This document shows, in pieces, positions 33,929 through 45,401 of a stretch of 64,000 nucleotides of DNA; position 1 is the stretch's first letter; each line of letters begins with the position of its first letter. The position numbers and the translations under genes are program-made. The DNA is taken from assembly GCA_031772625.1 (NCBI GenBank), contig CM062816.1, positions 828,674,556-828,738,555 on the forward strand, in the 5' to 3' direction. The notes beneath the pieces were generated by a model, which worked only from the letters and a program-made list of their open reading frames with translations, had not been told where the DNA came from and did no database searches. This stretch comes from Pinus tabuliformis (lineage: Eukaryota > Streptophyta > Pinopsida > Pinales > Pinaceae).

Positions 33929-35755
33929 TGTTTGGTCAATTTAGTGTGTCCTAAATTGCTATTTAAAATGTCAATCCGGGAGTCGTAAACTGCTGAAGTG
34001 AAGTGCATTGTATATGCAAGATAACAGATTTCTTAGTTCTTTATCGTTTTTGAGTTTTTGGTTTGTTTTTGGATTTATCTTCTGTGGATTCCCTGGTGTG
34101 AGATGGCGAAATTGAAAGTCAAGTATGGATGGCAATGGTGATTTCTACAATGGTTTTTCAAACTTTAAAGTTCTCAAAAAGAAGGTTTCAAACTGACTGT
34201 AATGAAATCAATTCTCAAAAGAAAATAAAAATGTACCAAAACAGTGAACTAGTGACAATGGCCCAGTATCCTTGCTGATGTATGAAAAGAAAATAAAAAC
34301 TGAACTCAATGCAACTCAAAGACTGAAAGCAAAGCAAACTAAATCACACTACTTCAACCCACATTCTGACCCTTCACCTTTCGACTCGCTCTGGCTATAG
34401 GAAGTAATCATAAACAAGCTGAGTAATATGATATCTAAATTGCAGGAAATCAAATTGCATAAAAGGAAACTAAGATTTAACTACTCATTCATATTTCAAT
34501 CCTTGAAAATGACATAAGTAATTTAATCTCTAACTTGCAGGAAAGCAAACTAAATCATACTACATCAAATAATATTCTGATTCCTCACTAATTGAGTCAC
34601 TTGGCTATAGGAAGGAAATCATAAACAGATGATTAATATGATATCTAAGTGGCAGAAAAGTAAATAAGCAAAGCAAAACTGAAAGAAATGACAATGCTGG
34701 AATTAAAACTCAGTAAATGAATCAGCAGAAAGGACAAGATGATCTCATGTCAGTAGTCACTAAAACTATGTAATTTGCTCGGGCTGCCTACAAGAACCTG
34801 AAAGACAAAGACTGATCAGTTAGAAACCATGAAAAAGCATAAAAGAAAAGATAAACAGCAGTTAGTTATAAACATCAGGAAATATATACACAAGCAACTA
34901 ATTATAAAAGCAGTAACATAATGAAAGAAGGCGAGAAATTATACAGTAGATACAGGGCTTTGGTGTACAGGGGCCCTCTGCAACCTCAACCAATCAATAC
35001 TCAGTCACAAATGGAACTCAAGAATGTTGTCTTCTCATATATTAAAGTGCAGTAAAAACATAGAAATAGAGCACGGTACAGTGGCTTGTAAAACACAGTC
35101 AAGATTACATATCCAAAAGCTAACTGTCAAGCGTTTGATAACGCGTTTTTTATAAGTGAAAATGCTATAACTAATTCCTAGATTCTACGCTGCCAAACAG
35201 ACACGTAAATCACCACGGCCTGAGATCTAGCGGTATGGTAATTATGACAGATAAATCCATGGAGTGGTGGCTACTCGATTCAGTTCACGGATTGATCCAC
35301 AGGTGTTGGCACACCTCCGGAAATTGAGGATCTTGCCACGCAAAACTTCACGTGGGCAAAACAGAGCTGTGCCACCGCAAAACTCTTGGTTTGACCCATC
35401 CTTTGACCGTCTTTGACCATGGCTGTTTTTGAGTGATTCGACTGAACTGAGGGGACACGCTCCATGTACATGTCATTTGTAGATTGCCCATGTGGCCAGA
35501 TTCTCCATTGGACACCTGTAACATAGTCTTTAACAAAATGGCTGTGGAAACTTGAGCTGGCTGTGGAAAGTGACAAGTTTCCGCAGCTGCTTGAACAAAA
35601 ATCTAAATCAAACAGCAGTCATAAACATAGTTAGGAAACCAATTCATAAGCTCTTTTTGGACTAATATGCAATGATTTGAAAGCTTGGTGGATCAAATAA
35701 ATGGAAAAGAAGGCTGAAAAGGTATATAGGGAAGATGCAGGTTTGGGACTCAACA
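33929..35755 (-). repeat. 5' LTR of element Z
   Basis: It is 1,827 bases, the same length as the 3' copy, with roughly 60 differences by eye and no net indel. Plus-strand ends are TGTTTGGTC and GACTCAACA. Confidence 0.95.
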
Positions 35756-38700
35756 GCTGCACACAATCTCTGATATGATGGTACCTGATGTCAATGTGCT
35801 TAGATCTATCATGAAATACAGGATTAGTCGAGAGTTTAATTTAACTCTAGTTATCACAGTAAATCACAGTAGGCTCCAAGTGAGAACCGAACAAACCGAC
35901 CAGAATCTTCCTCATCCATATAGCCTCGCATGCAGCCAAACTTGCTGCCATATACTCGGCCTCTGCTGAACTGAGTGCCATGGATCTCTGCTTCCTACTG
36001 TACCAAGAAATTGTTGTCGACATGATACTGAAAACCCCTCCTGATGTGCTCTTTCTGTCCGTTGGGCTCCCTGCCCAACCTGCATCCGTGAAGCCACATA
36101 GCTTCACCTCATCCTCCTGTCTGTACCACAAACCATATCCCGATGTGCCTCTCAAATAACACAATACATGCTTGCCTACCTTCCAGAAGAGCTTGGTTGG
36201 CTTAACCATAGCTTGTGAAAGCTGGTTAATAGCATAGCATATATCGGGTTGTGTATTGATCAGATACATAAGCGACACCACCAACTATCGATAAACAGTG
36301 GCATCCACTTCTTCTGCCAAAATGGCATCCTCCTTCCTCCAACCTCCAGGAAGAGGAGTATCAACAAGCTTGTAGCCATGCATGTTGAACTTCTCCAGTA
36401 TCTCCCGAGCATACTTACCCTGAGAAACAAATAGTCCATCACTGCGCTACCAAATTTCCAATCCCAGGAAATAATGAAGGAGGCCCAAGTCCTTCATCTC
36501 AAACTCCTTAGCAAGATCATCCTTGCATGAAAGTATCAACAACTCATCACTCGTTAGAATCAAATCATCTACATAAAGTACAATGATAAGCAACTTACCC
36601 TCCACCACAATCTGGTATAGATTAGGATCTGCCTCACTCTTGGAGAATCCAAGTCCGGTGAAATAACTGTCTATCCATGTGTACCAAGCACGTGGTGCTT
36701 GTTTCAACCCATACAGCGCTCTCTTAAGCCTACACACATGCGACTCACTGCTGAAAATCTCAAAACCTTCGGGTTGTTCTATGTACACCTCCTCCTCAAT
36801 GACTCCGTTGAGGAACGCAGTCTTCACATCCATCTAATCAATGTGCCATCCCATCTGCGCTGAGAGAGCAAGAATCGTCTGTATGGAAGAATACCTTACA
36901 ATAGGTGCAAATGTCTCCTCATAATCGATCCCTTCTATCTGTGAAAAGCCTCGGGCAACAAATCTTGCCTTGTACTTCTCCACACTCCCGTCAGCTACCT
37001 GCTTAACTTTGTAGATCCATCTCGAACCCACCACTTATTTCCCTTCCGGTCTAGGAACAATTTCCCATGCACTGTTTCTGGCAATCGAATCATACTCTTC
37101 CACCATGGCGTCTACCCATGCAGGATCCTCCACAGCTTCCTCGAAAGAGGATGGCTCAGTCACAACACATTTGCTCATAAGAGACATGTATCTAGTGTAC
37201 CGATCAGGTGACTCTCTCTACCTGCGTTGGGCTTTAGGTGGTCCTACAACTTTCTGTGCATCTTGAGCCAGTCGCTCAGCTTCTGTCAAGCACTTTCGCC
37301 CTCTGATGGTTGGGGCTGCATGAGTGGTCTCTTCCACTCCATGAACCTCGTCATGTGGCTAATCCACGTCCTGAAGCTCATCTTTAGGAACTAATAGCTC
37401 CTCATCTGCATGCAAGTGTGGCTCCCTCTCAAGCGAACACTTCATGGTTTTCTCCTCCTGAAATTTTATATCCCGTCGCACAACAGTCTTACCACTGTCT
37501 GGCAAATACACACGATAGTTATGGGGCGTATCAGTGTACCCCACAAATATCCCAAACTCTGCGGTCGGCTCCAACTTCTTCCTAGCATCCTTCGTCACAT
37601 GCATGTAAACGTTAGCACCAAAAATCCTCAAATGAGAAAGATCAGACTTCTTACCAGAATAAGCCTTCTCGGGTGTACTCATGCGAAGTATCCTGTGAGG
37701 ACAACGGTTCTGCACATATACTGCAGTATTGCATGCTTCCGCCCACAAGTGAAGGGGTAGGCCCTGATCATGCAACATCGCCCGTGCAGCGCCCACGATC
37801 GTTCTGTTCTTCCGCTCAGCAACTCCGTTCTGCTATGGGTTATGGGGAGCTATGAGCTCTCTTCGAATCCCTTCTGCACTGCAAAAGTCTTTGAACTCGC
37901 CAGAGATGTATTCACCACCATTGTCACTCCTAAGAGCCTTCACCTTCTTCCCCGACTCCTTCTCGACCAGTGCTTTGAACTCACAGAACTTTGAGTATGT
38001 CTCGCTCTTCTTCTACATCAAGAAGATCCAACACTTACGAGAGAAATCATCAACAAAGATCACATAATACCTGTGTTTTTCTGTCGAAGCTACTAAGAAA
38101 GGTCCACACACGTATGTGTGAATTCTCTCAAGGATCATCGTAGCGTGACTATCCTTCTCGTGAAAGGTGGCTTTCACAAACTTTCCCAAAGTACACCCCT
38201 TGCACTGATCTGACTACGCAAGAGTGCCTTTAGGAAGCCCTGTAGTGATCTGCTGCAGTATCTTCAAGGCTCCATGGTGAAGGTGACCCAATCTCCTGTG
38301 CCATAGCTCGCCATCATCCCGGCTCACCAATCCTTCTGCCTTGCATGCCATTGTTGCGCATCCATCTACATGCAACTGATAAAGGTTCCTCACTCGAACC
38401 CCTATCTTCCGGGTTTCTCCAGTTGTCTTGCTGCGCAGGAAAGCCTTTCCCTCGCTGAAAACAACATCATATCCCTTGTCTTCTAACATCGCCACAGAGA
38501 TAAGATTCTTCTTCAATCCTGGAACATGCATCACTTCCTTCAATATGAAGGGTTTACCAGACTCCCTCTCAAAGGAAATGGTACCGATACTGGTCGCACT
38601 GTATCTACCATCATCGCCCATCTCGATGTGCACTCCAAGATCTTTGTCCTCCAGATCATAAAACAAATCTCGATCTCCTGTCATGTGAAAAGACGCACCA

Positions 38701-38774
38701 CTGTCCAAGAACCACACCGATACCATCACACTTGAAACCAAGCATGCGATCAATGAAAAATCAAGCTCAAACTA
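35756..38774 (-). pseudogene. Element Y Pol: protease, integrase, RT, RNase H, with stops
   Basis: One minus frame throughout. Protease: VWFLDSGASFHMTG near 38700 (D-S-G). GAG-pre-integrase: ELWHRRLGHLHHG near 38300. Integrase: LRSDNGGEYISGEF near 37940 and NGVAERKNRTI near 37820. RT: YKARFVARGFSQIEGIDYEE near 36960, [17 protein letters not shown] near 36820 and the catalytic YVDD at 36564-36575. RNase H: DAGWAGSPTDRKSTSGG near 36070 and SAEAEYMA near 35970. In-frame TAG stops start at 38772, 38214, 38013, 37833, 37359, 37218, 36834, 36447, 36285 and 35847; TAA stops are at 37035 and 35841. Element Z then interrupts it; the tail is at 23277-23127. Confidence 0.93.
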
Positions 38775-38834
38775 CGAGGCTAGAGCCTCTCCTGCTGCAG
38801 ATCCAGCAGCTTGCTTGTTCTTCTTCTTCTGCGG

Positions 38835-39578
38835 ACAATTAGTGGCATAGTGTCCGTGCTGGTGACAGTGAAAGCACTTCACCTTGGACATGTCCTACTT
38901 CTTGCCTTTCGCACCAGACTGAGAAGCTTTCTTGTTCTTCCCATTCTTTGCTTTGGCAGCCAAAGTGCAATTTTCTTCATCAATTCCCTTTGATGAAGAT
39001 CCATCCCTGGTATTCCGCCTGATCTCCTCCTGCACAAGATCTGACCAAAGTCTCTCCCATCCTAGCAATTTCTCCTGACCATTGACAGAGTCCTGATAGG
39101 AATGCCAACTCTTCGGAAGACCAAGGAGAGCCAAGCTCACCAAGTCCTCATCATCGACATTCACCCCCACACTTCCCAGCTCATCCCTGCACTCAGTGAA
39201 CTTTGTGAGATACTTGGGCATATTGTCTCCCTTCTCACATTTGATGTTTTTGAGTTTATCCTTGAGCGCCATCTTCCTCTGATCGCTCTTGCTTTGGAAT
39301 AGATCTGTCAATGCTTTCCACATCAAGTATGGAGAAGCCTTTCCATGCAGGCTAGACACAATGTGATCCTTCACGCCCTCCAATAGAATCCTTCGACACT
39401 TTGTTGTCTTCTTTTGCCAAGCATCAACTTGAGTAGCATCAGTAGGCTTTGGGACATTAGCCTCTATGAAATCATTCAGCCCATTATCATCTAACACCAC
39501 CTCCATCCTGTCCTTCCATGCAATATAGTTTGAGCTGCCCTCAAGAGCATACTCCAATCGCAATCCGTTGAAAGACAT
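38835..39578 (-). pseudogene. Element Y Gag with CCHC zinc knuckle
   Basis: The likely start is ATG at 39578 (MSFNGLRLEYALEGSSNYIA). The UBN2/copia Gag domain follows (WKDRMEVVLDD..., YLMWKALTDLFQSKSDQRK, LPKSWHSYQDSV). A Lys-rich tail ends at a TAG (38895-38897), and the same frame then gives the knuckle CFHCHQHGHYATNC (38835-38876), a perfect C-X2-C-X4-H-X4-C. The TAG separates the knuckle from the Gag body, so any product would lack RNA binding. Confidence 0.9.
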
Positions 39579-39826
39579 TGCAACGTTGACACCAAGAAAA
39601 CACTGCTGCAAATTCGAATTCCACTAGCTCCAAACTCAACAGCCTTTGATCTAGAATTCATGAGAACAAAGTATTTCTCGTACAGAGATTGACTGTATGG
39701 TATTTTACCAGATATCTCACCTTCCAAAGGAAGGATGAATCCAGAGGCTACCTGGCCCGATTACAAACTCTGCCTGAAAAAATAAGATGTAAACACTTCC
39801 TGAATAATAGATCTGATGATCAACAA

Positions 39827-39837
39827 CTCTGATACCA
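39827..39837 (-). other. Primer binding site of element Y (initiator Met tRNA)
   Basis: The minus strand reads TGGTATCAGAG directly after the 5' LTR, the standard primer site of plant copia elements. Confidence 0.9.
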
Positions 39838-40952
39838 TGTAGAAATTTGAATAATAAACACTTATTCACAGAGATTATCCCAATTATACACTATTGCGGA
39901 ATACAAGCACAATACATAACCTCCTCTATGTTGATCATCAATTTAGCAACATCAAAAACAATGAAACATCAATCGCATGCACACATTAACACAGTATGTA
40001 ACCTGGGGAAAGCTTACAGCTGAAAACCCCACACTATCTGTATATTAATGATTGAGAACATGTAACAATACATAGTACAATACTCCTCTCAAGTATCCAG
40101 CACTATCTCCACCTGTTACACACAAAACTAGCTCAGATCCGAACAAGTCACAGGTTCAAATCTTCTCCGCTGCTTTGCCTGCCTCTATTGCACAATGCCA
40201 AGTGAAAATCACGTGAGCACAGGATATTTCACTGGGCATATACTGCGCAATCCTCATGGGCATACTCAATCCATGCATGTGCAAATCTCATGCACAACTG
40301 ATAGTCACAACTCATAGCAATCTCAACCTCTAACACCTGTCTCCACTGAACTATACATGCACTGAGTTAACTGATGTATTCTTCAGTTGCTTTATGAGTT
40401 AATAATTAGTGAATTAATTTAATCAATTAATTCACATTACTCATCACTAGTCTATTTGCAGTTAGACTAATTACAACTAGTTTAACCAAGTCAAATTGAA
40501 CACAACTCCATCAACTCCACATCCAACTCCACAGAACTCAACCACATGAGTTCTAACTGAAGTCCTGCATGCAATAGCTCAACTGACCCACAAGAAAAGC
40601 ATATTTCCTTCTGACAGCTGCATGTGCCACATCTGTAGCTCAAAATAAAGTGCTCCAAGAGGATAAGATAATGTTTAGAGTCCAAATATTACTAAGGGCT
40701 AATAATATTTGACTGTTTCTATTTTTAGCCTAGAAGTCTAAAAATAGACTCTGATCACTCCGTTGTGAACCAGAAATAGAAGTCCATCTATTTTTCCCAA
40801 CATGACCAATCATCCATAAACAACATCCTGCAACTCATAGACCATGATCCATATGTCTAAAAATAGACTTTGCACCAAAAATACCCTGCGGGCCCACTTA
40901 GTGAAGGCGACTTCTTTCCACTAAGCTCCATCATCTTGTTGCATTCTTAGCA
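39838..40952 (-). repeat. 5' LTR of element Y
   Basis: Plus-strand ends are TGTAGAAATTTG and ATTCTTAGCA. It is 17 bases shorter than the 3' LTR, mainly through a 19-base gap near 40858. Target duplication TGTTG follows at 40953. Confidence 0.93.
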
Positions 40953-40957
40953 TGTTG

Positions 40958-42389
40958 ATGACGTTGATGTCGTCTTGGCTTGAAATGCTTGATTTTGTAG
41001 CGTCCTTAATTTGATTGCTTTGATTACATGATGTGAAATGTGCTTGCTTGGAAGATCATCTTATCAAGTCGATGATGTGATGCTTTGTGCTTGTGTACTT
41101 AAGCTTGATTAAGCGTTCTTATACTTAAGCTTGCTTATGTGCATGTAGTTGTTTAAGCATAATACAAAGAGGGCGTTTTGATAATCTGAACCCAAGTCAT
41201 GCACACGCAATCATTACACATGGTGTACCTAAGATCCTCTTATTCAATTTCGGGCAAATCTAGGACACAAGCAACACAAAAATTATGATTTTATTAATTA
41301 CTGGAGTACATCATTCTTCAATGTCACAACTTTTTCGTGGAAACTTCTCAATGAGAATGTCACGCTTGCAAAATTTGGAAGCAAATTGTCTTCAAAAACT
41401 ACCTGCACTGACTCAATCGCTCTCAAAGTAAAATATTACTTTGAATTACAATAATGACTTTCACTCAAACAAATTCACTTATTGCTCCAAAGACAAAACA
41501 CTTATTACTCCAAATACAAAATACTTATCACTCCAAATAAAATATACCTTATCACTCCATTAAAAAATATTCACTTTACTTCTAAAACAATTTTATGAAA
41601 TCACTTTATAAAGTGAATTATTTTCCAAAGCTCAAATTTTCTTTACATTAAAAACACACCTTATCTCTCCAATAAAATCACTTCAAAGAAATTCACACTT
41701 AATTCATAACCTTAATTCAACGCATTCACTTGTCCTCCACACAAGTACTCCTCTGACTCTTCCTTTTCCATTAGTTTCTCCCTCAACGCAGGGCAATTTC
41801 CTTGCAACCAAACAAAACCATATTCAGACAACTTAACTTATAAAGAGACCAAGTCACAATATTTTGCAACTTCTGGGTGAATTAACAGTTGCCACTGAAC
41901 TTAATATCTAGGAAATTTTAATAAAACCCGTAGGTTTCCATTTATCCCAAAACTCTCAGATTTTACCAAAAGTCATTAAAGCTTTAGGCTCTTAATTTCA
42001 AAAACCAATTGCGTTTCAACACGAGTTTAAAACTAACTACGACTCTCCAACAAAGGTGTCTCAGCGTTTATTTCTTTAAACCTGCAACTATCTTTCTCAG
42101 AATTACTCTTTGGACTGCAATCAACTTCTCATGTTGTATCACACAGACTTCAATGAGAGGGAATAAAAGCATGCAACTTTGGCAATCGCTAAATGTCTAT
42201 GAATATGATTGAGGAGAGCTTTGTTCCACCATTTAGGATGACAACAAAGTAACCGCATAAATAGATCTAGTGTCATTGAATTCCTCAAAGAATTCTACAA
42301 AGGCTGCGACCCCTCTCTCTTTTCACATGCAGAAATAGTCATTACAACTATGTAATATCTCCAAAAACAAAAACAAAATCATCTTAGGA
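40958..42389. other. Internal sequence of element X, no gene recognised
   Basis: This resumes the X sequence interrupted at 22000. It has repeated GATGTTG/CTTGCTT-like phrases at 40960-41160 and an AT-rich stretch with a 23-bp tandem repeat (41476-41570). No ORF resembles a known protein. Confidence 0.5.
41476..41570. repeat. 23-bp tandem repeat, four copies
   Basis: Units like (C)ACTTAT(T/C)(G/A)CTCCAAA.A.AAAA begin at about 41476, 41499, 41522 and 41546. Further decayed echoes (CTTATCTCTCCAATAAAA) occur near 41660. Confidence 0.75.
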
Positions 42390-43731
42390 GGATTTGAGAG
42401 GTCAGCGATCTAAGTGGAGGAGTGTCGCGATAGCGACCAATCACCATTTACATCACATGGCGAACCTATCATCCACTTGCAGGTGCGTATACTAGTCCTT
42501 TTGACATTTAACAGGTATGAGAGGTTTCCATATATGAGCCTTTTCCCTTGTACATGCCTGCATGTCCCTTTCTATTTACACTCGCCACGTTCCTTCCTGG
42601 CTACACTTGCCACCATATTATGTTTTATGCAAGAATCCCAACCTCTATGCCTCTCTCGAAGTCCTGACAGGTGACAGTCTATACTTATTGTCATTTTGGA
42701 AGTTTTATCGCCCCCGCTCACTTTGGTGAGGGGAGTCTATGTTCTCCCTACCTGTTATTGAACTTTCCTTAGCTATACATGGTAGTCTGGTATTTCCTAG
42801 CCCTGAGATTGTTTAATGTGGATTTTGTTCCCAACAATTCTCTCTGGATTCGATCCTCTGTACTCTATCATGGCGTTTATCTCCCTCGGCTCTCGCTCGA
42901 CAAGAAGGTTAGTGTATCTTTTCCCCTTTTAAATTATGTAAAAATTGGATGTATCCCAATATATATTCTGGTTGCAGTATAGTTTTTTCAAAGGTGGATA
43001 TGAGAAGCACTGAACACGAATGACATATATTTTTTACAGAAGATTGCAACTGTTTATTTGTTAGCGTTAGATATTCCTGGTTTTATTGTTTGTACTATCA
43101 TGTAATGGTCTATCAATTTTTGCTATTCGGGATAACTTATGAGATAGGGTTGTATTTCTTCCTACATCCATGTCCTGGTCTGTCTTTTCTGAACGACTAT
43201 GGTCATCTTTAGATATCATCAGAAAATAATTTATGGTTTATAGACCATGCACTGACTTTCGTCTGAATATTGGCCATTGGTGGTGTATTTTCGAGATTGT
43301 ATGTTGATGTATTGTCTGCCCAGAGGTTCCCTCTTGACTGTAACATTTTCGCCATTTTGTTCATAGCTGGTTTTTCAGTGACATTCAAATTTTCTATGCT
43401 CCGTAGGCATCCTTTACTCTCCCTGCCTACCCATCTGAGAGTAAGGACATCCTCGTCTATCACCCTTGACATTTCTATTTACTATATTTAGTCCTTGTCG
43501 ATAAATGTTTGACTCTTTCTAATTATACCTGGAGAATTATAGGATTCCCAGTACATTCTCCTCGGATATTGTTATGTACTTCTGGGCTTTTGTTTAGATT
43601 TTCCCCTTTATCGAAGCGCCATAGAGATCCCGAGGTGGCTTTTTTGAGATAAGGTTTTTAATTAGCCTGCTTTGACCCGTGTCCATCCTCTCCCTATCAC
43701 CCCTGCTTCAGAAGACCATTTATTTTCCTGA

Positions 43732-45401
43732 ATGGACATCCTCCACGTGGATTCAGACACTTCAGATATGGTTAGAGTGGCTATGGAAGCTGAAGCCAAA
43801 TACTGCAGTACCTTAAAGGCTCCTGATTGGCATGCCAGGCTGGCGGATCATTTACAGTCTTCCCATCTCGTTTCTAATCTGAATTCGGAATCCCCACCTG
43901 CTCCCCGACGCAAACGCAACCAACGTCCTGCTAAAATTACCCCCCCCCTGCAATTTCCTTGGATGGAGATAAGCTGGTGGATCGTATAACTAGCTTGCAA
44001 ACACGAGCCCTGGTTGGAAAGTGGCACTTCCCTAATATGGATGATAACCAGATCCGGAAATGGTTGGGTGCTCAATGGAGTCCTCTCATCAGATATACGC
44101 CCACCATTGTCTGCCTTATGCGTCATTGGTATAGTTTCCATTTTTTAAAGGTCAAAGATCTCAACATCATCTAGAAACTTCCATGGGTTCATGGGTGGAG
44201 TTATCTGGCTCTGCACAGATGGTACATAGGCTTCGACCCCCTCCGGAACACCCCTCAGAACTATTTCACCTGGGTAAAATTACCTACGCTGCCCATAGAG
44301 CTGTGGACGAAGGAAACTCTTTCCATAATTGGCAATGCAATCGGCAAATTTCTTTACGTAGATCCTGGATGTCTAGGTGCAAAAGACAAGAGGGTTGCTT
44401 GGCTTCTAATTGAAAAATACTACAGGGGTGGTTTTCCAGACCACATCGATCTGCTCTGGGGCAATTTAACTACCTATCAAAGACTGGACTATTGGGGCGT
44501 TCCTTTTAGGTGCGCCCAATGTCACAGAACGGGTTATTTAAAAGATAAATGTCCTTGGATGCCTCATGGTAAGGCATGGAAGAAAATATATAAGGTGAAA
44601 AACATCGTTGATGTCCCTGCAGTGTCTCCCAATCTCGAGATCGACGATATTCACAAAAGCATCAATGTATCTCCATCTGCTAATATTCTCTCTCAGTCTG
44701 TTTATCATAAAATTCCATCTTCTCCTAAACCTAAGGGGAACCTGATCCACCACCCTTTCCTCTCGCCCGGGCATCATAATTCTTCCTACATTCCTATGCC
44801 GAGATCAAACTCTATGGGGAATATTAATATGGTATGTGATCCTAACTTTTCTCCCCTACCTCCCCCTCCGAAACCATCTCATGATGTCCCAATTGACCCT
44901 CTCCCCACTATGCCCAAAGATTGCGGCCCATCCCTAACGGAAGACATCCACATCATCCCCTCATCTTCCCCATCACCTATCAGACCTGATCACTCCCCTT
45001 ACAAGCCATACCATTCTCCTCCCTTGCACTACTCACTGACGCGCTCGGTGTCCAAAGGTAAAGCGCCCATGACCCACATTTCCCCCCCTTTCTCTCCACT
45101 ACCATCCCCTACCAACTCCATTGGCAGCAATCTGGACATGCTGCTTCAGAAGAATTCGCTCCACCTTCTCCCCCTGACTATCCATAAACCCGGCAGATCT
45201 AATTCGTCGGTCATTAGTCCAAATTCTGCCATAAATATCATTGTTCACCGTAAATGCAATAGGGGCAGTAGACATTTTAGGGGCCATAAAGGAACTCGGA
45301 ACTTGGACTTTCAAGATTCCTCCCTTATTGATATTCCCATTTCTCATTTCTCTAAAACCGGGTCTCTTAGAGCAGAATTTCCCGAGAACAGTATCAAATG
45401 A
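43732..45401 (+). pseudogene. L1B ORF1: DUF4283-type nucleic-acid-binding protein
   Basis: It starts MDILHVDSDTSDMVRVAMEA; a frameshift near 43960 moves it into the frame that continues to the end. A DUF4283-like domain follows (ALVGKWHFPNMDDNQIRKWL to EKYYRGGFPDHI), broken by TAG at 44172-44174. Next is a zinc knuckle at 44511-44552 (CAQCHRTGYLKDKC) in which Tyr replaces the His ligand. The C-terminal half is Pro/Ser-rich. ORF1 proteins of plant LINEs bind the element RNA. Its stop TGA (45399-45401) overlaps the ORF2 start, giving an ATGA junction. Confidence 0.85.

Larger units (their letters stand above)
23278..35755 (-). mobile_element. Athila/Tat-type Ty3/gypsy retrotransposon Z
   Basis: A 12,478-base minus-strand element with two LTRs of exactly 1,827 bases (23278-25104 and 33929-35755). 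The flanking duplication is ACTGC/GCTGC with one mismatch. An Asp-tRNA-type PBS, a 751-codon gag, a pol with a DLGA protease and an RT of the YMDD/CPWGTFAY type, and an extra ORF after integrase all fit the Athila branch. It lies inside Y pol, and the Y frame continues if Z and one duplication copy are ignored. LTR divergence is about 3 percent by eye. Gag-pol and the extra ORF are each a single frame broken only by TAG codons. Confidence 0.95.
22001..40952 (-). mobile_element. Copia retrotransposon Y, interrupted by Athila element Z
   Basis: The LTRs are 1,132 bases (3', 22001-23132) and 1,115 bases (5', 39838-40952), flanked by the duplication TGTTG (21996-22000 and 40953-40957). Without Z the element is about 6.5 kb. 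One minus frame encodes Gag, protease, integrase, RT and RNase H in copia order; it runs 39578-35756, then resumes at 23272-23127 beyond Z. LTR divergence is about 3 percent by eye, plus a 19-base indel near 23040. The frame is broken by in-frame stops only. Confidence 0.95.

Noticed and set aside
42414-43491. Short frames before L1B ORF1 as protein genes
   Set aside because: No domain or consistent frame; better explained as L1B 5' UTR.
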